The notes beneath the pieces were generated by a model. The model was not told where the DNA came from, ran no database searches, and saw nothing but the letters and a program-made list of their open reading frames with translations. DNA of 64,000 nucleotides from contig OZ253536.1 in the NCBI GenBank assembly GCA_965262425.1, positions 1,178,001 to 1,242,000 of the forward strand. Direction: 5' to 3'. Source of the stretch: CAZOZZ01 sp965262425 (GTDB taxonomy: Bacteria; Acidobacteriota; Terriglobia; 20CM-2-55-15). The number at the start of each line of letters is the position of its first letter. Positions within the stretch are counted from its first letter, which is position 1. The position numbers were made by a program, and so were the translations under genes. Shown piece by piece: positions 17,083-25,870 of this stretch.

Positions 17083-17406
17083 ATGGCCCTGGGCGAGTTC
17101 GAGCAAGTTGTGTTGCTGGCGGCACTCCACCTGGCCCCCGACGCCTACGGTGTCGAGGTCAAACGCGCTATAGAAGCGAGGACCGGCCGTCGGGTTTCCC
17201 GCACAGCGCTCTACATCACGTTCGACAGGTTGGAATCCAAGAATTACCTCCAGTCCGAGTTACGACTGGGCCCCGCGGTGCGTCGAGGCAAACTGCGCCG
17301 CTACATAACCGTCACCCCCACCGGGCTCGGGGCCCTTCGCGATTCCCGTGCGGTATTGAGCAACATGTGGCGCGGCCTTGAGTCTGTCCTCGGCGAGGAG
17401 GCATGA
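17083..17406 (+). CDS. PadR family transcriptional regulator
   Basis: The protein has 107 residues and starts at the ATG after AAGGAG. It is a winged helix-turn-helix of the PadR type: LGEFEQVVLLAALHLAPDAY, then GVEVKRAIEARTGRRVSRTA, LYITFDRLESKNYL and GKLRRYITVTPTGL. In Acidobacteriota such short PadR proteins precede genes for ADOP-type MacB permeases, and the stop codon here overlaps the start of one (ATGATG). It probably represses this unit in response to an unknown ligand. A palindrome 33 bases upstream may be its operator. Confidence 0.9.
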   Translation: MALGEFEQVVLLAALHLAPDAYGVEVKRAIEARTGRRVSRTALYITFDRLESKNYLQSELRLGPAVRRGKLRRYITVTPTGLGALRDSRAVLSNMWRGLESVLGEEA

Positions 17407-18086
17407 TGCTATCCAGGTACCCGCCCAGACACGCCGAGGATTGGATCGCCCGGGTGCTCAAGTCCCCGGGCTCGCATCACGGGGTCATCGGGGACTTGAG
17501 GGAGGAGTATGCGGATCGGTTGCGGCGTCAACCCCGCCTGGTGTGTGACCTCTGGTTCTGGCAGCAGGCCGTGGCCGTCTTCTGGAGTTTTGGGCGTGAG
17601 GCCCGACACGCCCGTTACCGAACGGCTCGAAGGAAGGGTGAAATGATAAACAGGCTTTTGCAGGATGTTCGATTCGCATGGCGCGGGATTCGAAAGAACC
17701 CCGGGTTTGCGCTGCCAGTCATACTCACCCTTTCACTGGGCATCGGCTCCTCCACGGCAATTTTCTCGGTGCTCGACGCCGTGGTCCTCGCGCCGCTCCC
17801 GTATCCGGAACCGGATCGTCTGGTGATGGTCTGGGAGATTGAAACTTCCGCCGGCCAGGATCCCGAAGGTGGGGAAGCGACATCTGACGGGCGCGCGATC
17901 CGACCCGAACAGCAGATTTCACCGGTCAACTTCGGTGACTATCGGGCGCTGGAACACGTGTTCGAGGACATCACTGCGTGGTGGTACCCGGACATCGCGC
18001 TCACCGACGACAACAACGACCCCCTGCGTGCGAACACCATCGAGGTGACCACCAACTTTTGGGTCTTCCGCAGAATTTGTGGGTAA
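17403..18086 (+). pseudogene. ADOP/MacB-type permease, N-terminal part, interrupted by 316-bp element
   Basis: This part encodes an N-terminal ADOP extension (WIARVLKSPGSHHGVIGDLR, EEYADRLRRQPRL) and the start of the MacB core (LLQDVRFAWRGIRKNPGFAL, first transmembrane segment LPVILTLSLGIGSSTAIF). It runs to IEVTTNF and then enters the repeat element at 18061, where it stops. The rest of the gene continues after the element. Taking out 316 bases plus one copy of the 9-base duplication joins the two halves in frame, giving IEVTTNFFRVMGIGP. Such permeases move peptides, antibiotics or lipoproteins with a MacB ATPase, which is not encoded next to it. Confidence 0.85.
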
Positions 18087-18376
18087 AACCGTCTTCCATC
18101 GCCGCTTGAGGAGACCACGGTGCTCGCCAAGCCTCAAGGCTTCCCTCGCAAGCTCGGCGGCTGCGCCGGCCTTGACCCTCGGCTGCGCTCCGCGGTGTCG
18201 GCTGGTGTGGGCGATGGGGAACGGGGCCTCCGGCGGGGGCTCCGGGCACCGGGTGTAGGCGTCCGACCGAAGTGGGTACTGGAATATTCGCCGTCGAACA
18301 AAAGAATAAGGTACTTTGTTTCAATTACTTATGTGCGCACAGGCCTTTGGACTGCCCACAAATTCTGCGGAGGAGG
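18061..18376 (+). repeat. 316-bp inverted-repeat element, family A, copy 1
   Basis: The ends (GGGTCTTCCGCAGAATTTGT and the complement of CCTCCTCCGCAGAATTTGTG) form inverted repeats with a few mismatches at the tips. CCAACTTTT occurs on both sides as a perfect 9-bp target duplication. It interrupts an ADOP permease gene. Two near-identical copies of exactly the same length lie at 40046-40361 (inverted) and 62004-62319. No transposase is encoded; an 86-codon frame is open through most of it in all copies. Confidence 0.92.
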
Positions 18377-20448
18377 CCAACTTTTTCCGCGTGATGGGTA
18401 TCGGTCCTGCCGTTGGTGGAGGCTTCACGGAGGTCGAGCACCCTTTCACTTCGGAGTCGGAGGTCGTGATCAGTCATCGCGTCTGGAAAAGTCGATTCAG
18501 CGCAGACCCCGGACTGATCGGCCAGACCGTCCGTCTCAACGGAAACCCCTTTACGGTGACGGCGGTGATGCCTGATGGATTCCATTATCCGGACGACACG
18601 GACATCTGGATGGGGCTGGCGTGGGATCCGGAAAAGCATTCCCGGGCCGCCCACTTTATGGACTTCCTTGGACGTCTCGCTCCGGGGGTGACGATCGAAC
18701 AGGCCCAGGTGGAACTGGATGCGCTGACAGGTCGACTGGCTATGGAGTTTCCTGCGACCAACGGCGAACGTGGTGTCCGGATTGTCAGCCTGCACGAGGA
18801 GGTTGTCGGGTTTTTCAGGTTGGCGCTGTTTGCTTTGCTCGGAGCGGTCGGTCTCCTGATGGTCATTGCGTGTATCAATGTGGCGAACCTGATGTTGGCA
18901 CGTCTGACCGTACGGGGACGCGAAGCGGCCATACGAACGGCGATTGGAGCAACGCGAGGTCGGTTGCTGGGGCAGTTGCTGACGGAGAGCGTCTTGCTGG
19001 CGGTGCTGGGAGGCATGGCGGGTCTCCTTCTTGCTTTCGGAGGCATTCGCTTGCTGCTGGCCGGTTCGCCAATCGACATCCCGCGCTTCGATCAGGTCGT
19101 GATGGACCTGCGGGTTCTGGGGTTTGCCTTCGGGGTCGCGACGATCACCGCGTTCCTTGTCGGGCTGGTGCCTGCCGCGCTGTATTCCCGCACGGACATT
19201 GGACAGATGCTGAAGCAGAACAATCGGGTGTTCGCCCTGGGAGCCGGCCGGGCAAGAAGTTCACTCGTTGTCATCGAAGTGTCGTTAGCGGTCATGATGC
19301 TTGTGGAGTCGGGCCTGCTGATCCGTACCGTATCTCTGCTTGTGCGGCAGGATGCCGGGTTCGAGGAGCAGAACGTACTCACGGCGAATCTTCAGTTGAG
19401 CTCGACGTCCTACCCCGACTGGCCGGACGTCGAGCGCTTATATTCGGATCTGATCCGGTCGCTTCAGACGCATCCACTCGTCTCCGATGCCGGGGCCGGA
19501 AATTTCCTTCCGCTCCAGTCCGGATGGAGGAACAGCTTCGGCATCCCGGGCAGGCCAGCCGAACGCGACGGAGAACGCCCCCAGGCGCAGTACCACACGG
19601 TGACTGAAGGTTACTTCGAGACGATGGGCATTCCCCTGATCAACGGCAGATTCTTCGATGAGCGGGACGGGGCGGGCAGTCCCGGCGTGATCGTCGTCAA
19701 TGAGGCGTTTGCCCGGCTGCATTTTGATGGGGAGAGCCCCGTCGGGCGGTTGATTGCCGCCGACTGGAGAGGGATTGGGATCCTTGGCCGTTCCGTCGTG
19801 GACGAGCGCGATCACCGTATCGTCGGCGTTGTCGGCGACGTGAGGAATCAGTCGTTGCGGCAAGCGACCGAGCCTGCGATCTATTTCACCGGTCGCCAGT
19901 TTCCTTTCCGTAACATGCACCTGGTTCTCGGCGGCATGCACGACGCGGCCGGGCTTATTCCAGTTCTCAAGGCCGTTCTACGGGAAACCGATCCCTCTCT
20001 CCCGCTCGAAAACATTCGAACGATGGAAAGCGTCATGGCGATCCCAATCCAACAGCCTCGATTCCTCATGTTTCTGCTGTCCGGGTTCGCCTCTATCGCT
20101 CTCGCTCTATCCTCGGTGGGTGTCTACGGCGTGTTGTCCTATTCGGTCACCCAGCGGCGCCCCGAAATCAGCATCCGAATGGCGCTGGGGGCCGCGCCCG
20201 CATCGGTGCGCTGGTTCGTTGTCCGGGGAGGCATGCGACTCGTTGTGTTGGGCGTGCTTGTGGGTGGAGTTGGGGCAAACTTGACGTCACGTTTCCTGTC
20301 GTCGGTCGTCTATGGAGTCGGAGTCACAGACCTGCCGACTTACACCGGAGTGATCGTTTTGGTCGTCGGGGTTGCTCTGGTGGCCTGTGTGCTCCCCGCA
20401 TACGCCGCCTCCCGGATCGACCCACTCGCCGGTCTTCGAATCGAGTAG
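18316..20448 (+). pseudogene. ADOP/MacB-type permease, C-terminal part after the inserted element
   Basis: The native sequence resumes at 18377 (EEANFFRVMGIGPAVGGGF); the open frame reaches back to a TTG inside the element. It contains the MacB periplasmic domain and the FtsX transmembrane domains. These comprise three helices around LFALLGAVGLLMVIACINVA, a second periplasmic region, and the last domain with SSVGVYGVLSYSVTQRRPEI and the tail ASRIDPLAGLRIE. With the upstream part it would make an ADOP protein of roughly 900 residues. Without the N-terminal helix the fragment is unlikely to insert properly. No other damage is seen, so the interruption looks recent. Confidence 0.85.
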
Positions 20449-20660
20449 CTGCTCGGCCTCCAGGCCTGGCGTTTTGCGCAATTCTAAGGGTTGCAACGTC
20501 CGGGTTGTAAGGACCATAATGCGCACCAGGTCGGTGGCGAAATTTGCATAATCTGTAGGAAAGTGGCTATTGGTGGCATAAAGCGCACAACTGCTCTAGA
20601 CTAATCGCTTTCAAGGGACTTCCGAACTTCGGTTCCAGCACAGACGAATGGAGGACAGCG

Positions 20661-21347
20661 GTGGCAACATTACTTTCAAGGATCTTTGGAAAAAGAAGCC
20701 CCAGGCAGGAAGAGGCGCAGCGCGGCATGCACGTAGCTCCTGAACTCCCGATCATACCTGAGCCTGCCGAGCCGCCGCCAGCTCCGCGCGCGCCGGCCGA
20801 CTCAGGACCTGCTGAGTCGCCCCGGGGGGAACTTTCCGGATCGTGGACCATGGATCAGATGTTGAAGGCCTATCCGTCGGCCCAGCGAGAACTCTTCGAG
20901 CAATACCACGTGGGCGGGTGCAATAGTTGCGGTTTCCAGCCCAGTGACACTCTGGAAGCTGTCTGTGTGAGTCACGGACTGGACGTCGGCGAAGTCACCG
21001 AATTCATTAAGGCAAGCCAGGCTGTGGGCCGCCAACTGGAAGTGACGCCCCAGGTGGTCGCAGGCCAACTCGAACGAGGCGATATCAAGCTTCTCGACGT
21101 CCGCACGCCGGAGGAGCACGCGATCGCGAGAATTGCGGAAGCCACGCTGATCGATCAGGACGTCGCGAAAGAGATCGTCGAGACATGGCCGAAAGACACC
21201 GCCATCGTCACGTTGTGCCACCATGGAATTCGAAGCCTCGATGCGGCTGCCTACCTGAAAGGTCATGGATTCCAAAACGTGAAAAGCATGATCGGTGGGA
21301 TCGATGCGTGGTCTGTTCAGGTAGACACCAGTGTCGTCCGCTATTGA
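20661..21347 (+). CDS. Rhodanese-domain protein with N-terminal CxxC domain
   Basis: The start is a GTG preceded by GGAGG. The first 60 residues are Pro-rich and probably disordered. Residues 65-125 form a DUF1858/DUF542-like domain with GGCNSCGFQPSDTLEAVC, whose CxxC may bind metal or act in redox. Residues 130-228 form a rhodanese domain: DIKLLDVRTPEEHAIARI, then VTLCHHGIRSLDAAAYLKGH, with the active-site loop CHHGIRS. The cysteine would carry a persulfide. The domain pair suggests sulfur transfer or metal-cluster handling in the cytoplasm. A nitroreductase-family gene follows 17 bases later, probably in the same operon. Confidence 0.85.
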   Translation: MATLLSRIFGKRSPRQEEAQRGMHVAPELPIIPEPAEPPPAPRAPADSGPAESPRGELSGSWTMDQMLKAYPSAQRELFEQYHVGGCNSCGFQPSDTLEAVCVSHGLDVGEVTEFIKASQAVGRQLEVTPQVVAGQLERGDIKLLDVRTPEEHAIARIAEATLIDQDVAKEIVETWPKDTAIVTLCHHGIRSLDAAAYLKGHGFQNVKSMIGGIDAWSVQVDTSVVRY

Positions 21348-21364
21348 TTGCCGAGCAGAACGCG

Positions 21365-22900
21365 ATGACGAACCGGGACACGCAGGCCGCCTGGGAATAT
21401 CACGACGCAACAAAACATTCGCCCCGGAGTGTCGGGACCAATGGTCACTGGTTGGATTGGTCCAACCGTCCCAAAGCGTTCAAAATTTATCCCACCCTCG
21501 ACCCGATTCGGCTCGATTCCCCGGTTGCCGGGCCAGAGGTCCCCGCACTCCGTGCGATTGCGGACACCTCGAGCACGTCGGAAATCGACAGCGCCCCGGA
21601 TCTGAAGAACCTCGCGCAGCTACTCTACTTTTCAGCGGGTGTCATCAGAAAGGCCGATTACCCTGGTGTCGAACAATACTTCCGCGCCGCATCCTGCACT
21701 GGCGCGCTTTACGAATTTGAGTTGTACGTCGTGTGCGGCGGCCTCGAGGGACTAGGCGCAGGAGTGTACCAGTTCGGGGTGGGCGACTTCAGCCTGCGGT
21801 GCCTGCGCCAGGGAGATTTTCGAAGCGTTTTGCTCCGGGCAAGCGGAAACAATCCGGCAGTGGCCCGGGCTCCCGTGACCATCGTCTGTACCGGCACCTA
21901 TTGGCGGAACGCCTGGAAGTATCAGGCTCGAACGTACCGACATTTTGGCTGGGACAACGGCACCATTCTTGCGAACTTGCTGGCGATGGCCTCGGCCCTG
22001 GCTCTCCCGGCACAGGTGACATGCGGTTTCGTAGACATCGAGGTCAATCAGTTGCTGGACCTGGACACCGAACGCGAAGTGGCGTTCTCGATGGTTCCGC
22101 TGGGAAGCGTTTCCGATGCCCCTCCGCCTTATCGGGAGCAAGTCTCACAGCTCAACCTGGAAACGGTGCCTCTGTCGGCCAGCGAGGTGCAATACCCGGC
22201 AATGGGTCTCATGCACCAGGCATCATCGCTCCGGACGGCAGAAGAGGTCGAGGCCTGGCGTGGTGGTGTGCCGATCGCTCACAAACCACCTCCCCTCGGG
22301 GAAGTGGTCTCCCTCGGCCCGTTGTCAGACGCTGAAGTTTCAAAGGAGGCGATCGAAAGCGCGATCCTCAGACGTGGATCCACGCGGCAGTTTGCCCGGG
22401 TACCTGTAACACGGGAACAGTTCTCAACCCTGCTCGACCGGGCGACGCGGGGAATTCCGGCAGATTTTCTGGACCCTGTTGGCTCGCAGCTGAATGAGCT
22501 GTACCTGATCGTGAATGCCGTGGACGGAATCGAGCCCGGTTCCTACGTCTACCACCGTGAAGACCAGAGTCTGGAACTCTTGAGACGGGGCGACTTCCGG
22601 GGCGTGGCGGCACACCTGGGTCTGGACCAACAGCTTCCGGGTGACGCGAGCGTCGCCGTCTTCTTTCTGGCGGAACTGGAGCCGATGCTCGAGCGGTTCG
22701 GGAACCGCGCCTATCGCCTCGTTCAGCTCGAAGCGGGAATCATCGGTGGGAAACTCTATCTGGCTGCCTACGCCCAGCGGTTGGGCGCCTCGGGCCTGAC
22801 GTTCTATGACGACGAGGTCATCGAATTCTTTTCCCCGCACGCCGCCGGCAGGAGTGCGATCTTCCTGATGGCCATAGGCAAGAGCGTCAAGCGCAGGTAG
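21365..22900 (+). CDS. SagB/ThcOx-type nitroreductase-fold dehydrogenase
   Basis: The ATG at 21365 gives 511 residues and leaves a 17-base gap after the rhodanese gene. Two tandem nitroreductase-like halves are visible: residues 60-260 (LLYFSAGVIRKADYPGVEQY, RAASCTGALYEFELYVV, GAGVYQFG) and 310-505 (ILRRGSTRQFARVPVTREQF, NAVDGIEPGSYVYH, LEAGIIGGKLYLAAYAQRLG). This is the layout of stand-alone SagB-type dehydrogenases that use FMN. True SagB acts on azoline peptides, but no YcaO or precursor gene is nearby, so the substrate here is unknown. The final FYDDEVIEFFSPHA matches family tails. Confidence 0.85.
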   Translation: MTNRDTQAAWEYHDATKHSPRSVGTNGHWLDWSNRPKAFKIYPTLDPIRLDSPVAGPEVPALRAIADTSSTSEIDSAPDLKNLAQLLYFSAGVIRKADYPGVEQYFRAASCTGALYEFELYVVCGGLEGLGAGVYQFGVGDFSLRCLRQGDFRSVLLRASGNNPAVARAPVTIVCTGTYWRNAWKYQARTYRHFGWDNGTILANLLAMASALALPAQVTCGFVDIEVNQLLDLDTEREVAFSMVPLGSVSDAPPPYREQVSQLNLETVPLSASEVQYPAMGLMHQASSLRTAEEVEAWRGGVPIAHKPPPLGEVVSLGPLSDAEVSKEAIESAILRRGSTRQFARVPVTREQFSTLLDRATRGIPADFLDPVGSQLNELYLIVNAVDGIEPGSYVYHREDQSLELLRRGDFRGVAAHLGLDQQLPGDASVAVFFLAELEPMLERFGNRAYRLVQLEAGIIGGKLYLAAYAQRLGASGLTFYDDEVIEFFSPHAAGRSAIFLMAIGKSVKRR

Positions 22901-22937
22901 CTCTTCAGCGTACAACGCAACCGAGTCGAGCGGGACA

Positions 22938-23050
22938 GAGTGTCGGGGCTGGCCACCCGCGGCCAAGAAACGAAAGTATCGGGTCGGCCGTTCAGCGCAA
23001 GTTTTCGGCAACCCCGGCGGGCGCCCACGGAGGGACGCCCCGGCACACTC
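22938..23050. repeat. Short intergenic inverted-repeat element, family C
   Basis: The segment begins with AGTGTCGGGGCTGGCCACCC and ends with GGAGGGACGCCCCGGCACAC, so its outer bases are complementary. A related 134-bp copy lies at 29957-30090 and a single end at about 13429-13455. All are intergenic. No coding sequence. Confidence 0.6.
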
Positions 23051-23113
23051 TATTCGACGCCGAAGCGAACCGGGCTGGTACCACAGACTCCGGATCGTTA
23101 GGCCCTCAAACAC

Positions 23114-23935
23114 TCACTTGATCCGCGCGACTCGTCCCTTCGTCGGGAACCGCTCGAACTGTGCCGGGTCGTGGCCGGGGATAATCCTGTCGATCGAGCC
23201 TGCCAGTTCGCGCATTCGCGAGAAGGCCCGGACGTTGGCGGGCCGGTCTTCGGGAGTGAACGTGGCGACCGGCAGGCTGGTTTCGAGGTTTCGGTACAGG
23301 TAGCAGTTGTCCGAGGCGAGGACGAACGGCGTGTCCCCACCGACGCGGACATACTGTGACGCATAGGTGTGTCGCGCGCCGGTGTAGACGCGAATTCCGG
23401 GCAGGATTTCCTGATCATCGCCGTCAACGAGGCGGAGCTTACCGTTCATGTTCCGTTCGACCAGGTGGAGCATGTCTTCCCGGTCTCCCTGACGGCGTCC
23501 GCCTTCCTGCCAGGCGTCAAGGGTGTAGTAAACGTATTCGTCGCGTTGTATCCACACGGTTGCTTCGGGAAACAGTTCCACTCCGCCGGCGTGATCCCAG
23601 TGGGCGTGGGTAATGATGATGTCGGTCACATCACGCGGTTCGACTCCGGCGAGGCGGGCCGCCTCGTCGGGACGGAGGTAATCCACCAGCCCGGATCGAT
23701 CCATTCGGCCTTCCCGGAAGAAGCCGGTGTCCACCAGGATCGTCCGGCCGCCTCCCCGGATCAGCCAGACGACCATTGCGATGTCCAGGCGTTCGTCTCC
23801 CGGAGAACCGACGACAAGTGAGGCCACCCGGTACTGGGACAGCGTTCCGTAACGGATTGCATCGATCGTGTAATCCGGTGTCGTTTGAACCTAGAACAAC
23901 AGGAAGCTGGACAGGAAGGCGGCCACGATGCTCAT
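23114..23935 (-). pseudogene. Metallo-beta-lactamase-fold hydrolase (lactonase-like) with early TAG
   Basis: From the ATG at 23935 the frame encodes a signal-like MSIVAAFLSSFLLF, then TAG at 23891-23893, then VQTTPDYTIDAIRYGTLSQY and an intact metallo-hydrolase domain. The zinc-binding signature THAHWDHAGG is present, with later metal ligands at GARHTYASQY and RIIPGHDPAQF, like AHL lactonases of the AttM/AiiA group. A GTG at 23827 could start a version lacking the signal and first strand. The TAG removes export unless suppressed, so I treat it as a damaged gene; an assembly error is also possible. The substrate could be a lactone or other ester, which is inference. Confidence 0.75.
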
Positions 23936-24035
23936 GTTCGGATCCCCTCGGTGTGATTCGTTTCACGCGAATCATACGTCAGCACGTCGGTAAATGAGAG
24001 GTCTTTCAAGCCGGGAGGAATGAGCGGGAAGGCTT

Positions 24036-24062
24036 CCGGGGTGCCGGTGTCCGGCACCCCGG
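24036..24062 (-). terminator. GC-rich hairpin after the helicase gene
   Basis: A 12-bp perfect stem (CCGGGGTGCCGG with its complement) and a TGT loop lie 11 bases beyond the helicase stop codon. There is no T-run, so intrinsic termination is uncertain, but it could stabilise the transcript end. Confidence 0.5.
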
Positions 24063-24073
24063 GTGGTTCCGAG

Positions 24074-25429
24074 TCAGCGGCGGCCTCGGCCGGGGCTGCG
24101 GGGATGGTTACCGCGTCCGCGACGAGCGCGCGGGAAATTGCCTTGTGGTCGTCCTCCCTGCGGCCGTCCGTAGCTGCTCCGACCGAAGTTCTTCGATGCG
24201 GGTACCCGAGACCGGAAGGCTTCATCCGAGTGAAACTCATGGTCCAGGTCCGAAGGCACGGACTTACCCAGGAGGCGCTCGATGGCGCGAAGATAGGAAC
24301 GGTCCTCGGCACTGCAGAACGAGATGGCGTCGCCACTCGCACCCGCCCGGGCGGTGCGCCCTATGCGGTGCACGTAGGTTTCGGCCTCCATTGGAAGGTC
24401 GTAGTTGATCACGTGCGTGATGTCATCCACGTCCAGACCGCGTGCCGCGACATCTGTAGCGACCAGGACGCGGCATCGGCCCCGCTTGAAACTGCCGAGG
24501 GCTTTGGTGCGTGCGTCCTGACTCTTGTTGCCGTGGATCGCATTGCTCGAGATCCCGGCCGCGTCCAGCTTCTTGACCACGCGATTGGCCGCGTGCTTCA
24601 TCTGTGTAAAGACCAGAACTTTGTGAGCCTGAGGGTCACTCAACACGGAGAGAAGGAGTGCATCCTTGTTATTCTTCCCCACGAAGAGCACCTTTTGGGC
24701 GATGCGCTCCACGGTGGGTTTTTCCGGTGTGATGGTTACCCGAACCGGATTCCGGACCATCGTGTGCGCCAGTTCGATCATCTTTGGAGCCATCGTGGCG
24801 GAGAAGAAGAGAGTCTGACGCTCGTCCGGAATTTCGGCCAACACCCTCTTGATGTCGGGAATAAAACCCATGTCGAGCATCCGGTCTCCTTCATCCAGAA
24901 TGAAGACCTCCACCTCGTTGAGGCGTATGAATCCCTGCTGCATCAGATCCAGCAGCCGGCCGGGGGTTGCAACGAGGATGTCGATCCTGCGCCTCAAGGC
25001 CCGGACCTGGGGGTTCTGATTGACTCCGCCGAAGATCACGGTGTGGCTCAACCGCAGGAACCTTCCGTATGTGCGGATGCTCTCGGCAATTTGCGCCGCG
25101 AGCTCACGCGTCGGGGCGAGAATGAGGGCCCGGGGGGCGCCCTTGCGGGGCGGACGGCGGTCGGCGGCAAGCCGCTCGAGCAGTGGCAGAATAAAAGCCG
25201 CGGTCTTGCCCGTTCCGGTCTGTGCGCTTCCGAGCACGTCCCGCCCTTCGAGCAGGTGGGGAATACATTTTTCCTGGATGGGTGTCGGGGTGACGTACCC
25301 CTGGGCGGCTACAGCACGCTGAAGCTCCGGGATCAGCCGGGCGAAGGCGCCCTCGGGCACCGGGCGAAGCTGTGGTTGTGGATTGGAATGGCCGGCGTTC
25401 TCAGGCGGCGCGTATGCGAGATTTTTCAA
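24074..25429 (-). CDS. rhlE: DEAD-box RNA helicase, RhlE type
   Basis: The protein has 451 residues. All helicase motifs are present in order: the Q motif region (GYVTPTPIQEKCIPHLLEG), AQTGTGKTAAF (Walker A), PTRELAAQ, ATPGRLLD, ILDEGDRMLDMGF, FSATM, VLVFTQMKHAANRVV, LVATDVAARGLDVDD and YVHRIGRTARAG. Motif II reads DEGD instead of DEAD, a change seen in some helicases. The C-terminus (about 415-451) is Arg/Gly-rich, typical of RhlE RNA-binding tails. It unwinds RNA in ribosome assembly or RNA decay, in the cytoplasm, using ATP. It stands alone with a hairpin directly downstream. Confidence 0.93.
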   Translation of the reverse strand: MKNLAYAPPENAGHSNPQPQLRPVPEGAFARLIPELQRAVAAQGYVTPTPIQEKCIPHLLEGRDVLGSAQTGTGKTAAFILPLLERLAADRRPPRKGAPRALILAPTRELAAQIAESIRTYGRFLRLSHTVIFGGVNQNPQVRALRRRIDILVATPGRLLDLMQQGFIRLNEVEVFILDEGDRMLDMGFIPDIKRVLAEIPDERQTLFFSATMAPKMIELAHTMVRNPVRVTITPEKPTVERIAQKVLFVGKNNKDALLLSVLSDPQAHKVLVFTQMKHAANRVVKKLDAAGISSNAIHGNKSQDARTKALGSFKRGRCRVLVATDVAARGLDVDDITHVINYDLPMEAETYVHRIGRTARAGASGDAISFCSAEDRSYLRAIERLLGKSVPSDLDHEFHSDEAFRSRVPASKNFGRSSYGRPQGGRPQGNFPRARRGRGNHPRSPGRGRR

Positions 25430-25870
25430 AAGACCCCTTTGAGGCGTGTCGAGGTGTCTTTTTGCCGTGCCCCGACTTCAGTACTCTAAATTGTTTCTGT
25501 TAATTCCCGTCGGCGCCGTCGCAGTCGACGAGCCGATCGGGTGAGGCGGTGATAAAAGATGGCTTTTCGATGTCTCGCCCCAGCCGGCCCGTACGACACA
25601 CGGGTGGCTGAACACAAGATCAGCTGTGATTTACCTATTTTAAAGTGCTCAATTCGTTGGAGGGGTTCAGCTTTCTGAGGCGAACAGCGAAGTCGCGTCC
25701 CTTAACGGTGGAACTTTAAAGACTCGGCGCTGGCCGCCCTCGCCGAGACATAAGTAAGAATAACAGAAGGGACACCGTTTTGTCAGGTCGGGCGCCGGGT
25801 GCGCGGATTAGTGTTCATAAAGCCGACGGGTGTGGGTATTCTGACCCGGAACGCTGTTGATGGGAGAAGC
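25430..25870. other. Intergenic region between divergent helicase and ABC exporter genes
   Basis: No credible gene is visible in these 440 bases. It must hold the promoters of the helicase (minus) and the ABC exporter (plus). The middle (around 25620-25660) is richer in A and T than its surroundings. I see no clear operator or RNA structure. Confidence 0.5.

Noticed and set aside
18061..18376. Self-splicing intron interpretation of the 316-bp element
   Set aside because: 9-bp target duplications and terminal inverted repeats fit DNA transposition; no group I or II core is visible.
14838..23935. Genome-wide reassignment of TAG to an amino acid
   Set aside because: Several intact genes in the window (both DUF1552 genes, the ADOP permease, the nitroreductase) end normally in TAG.
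24020..25489. 489-codon frame opposite the helicase
   Set aside because: The helicase motifs on the minus strand are complete; this is a shadow.
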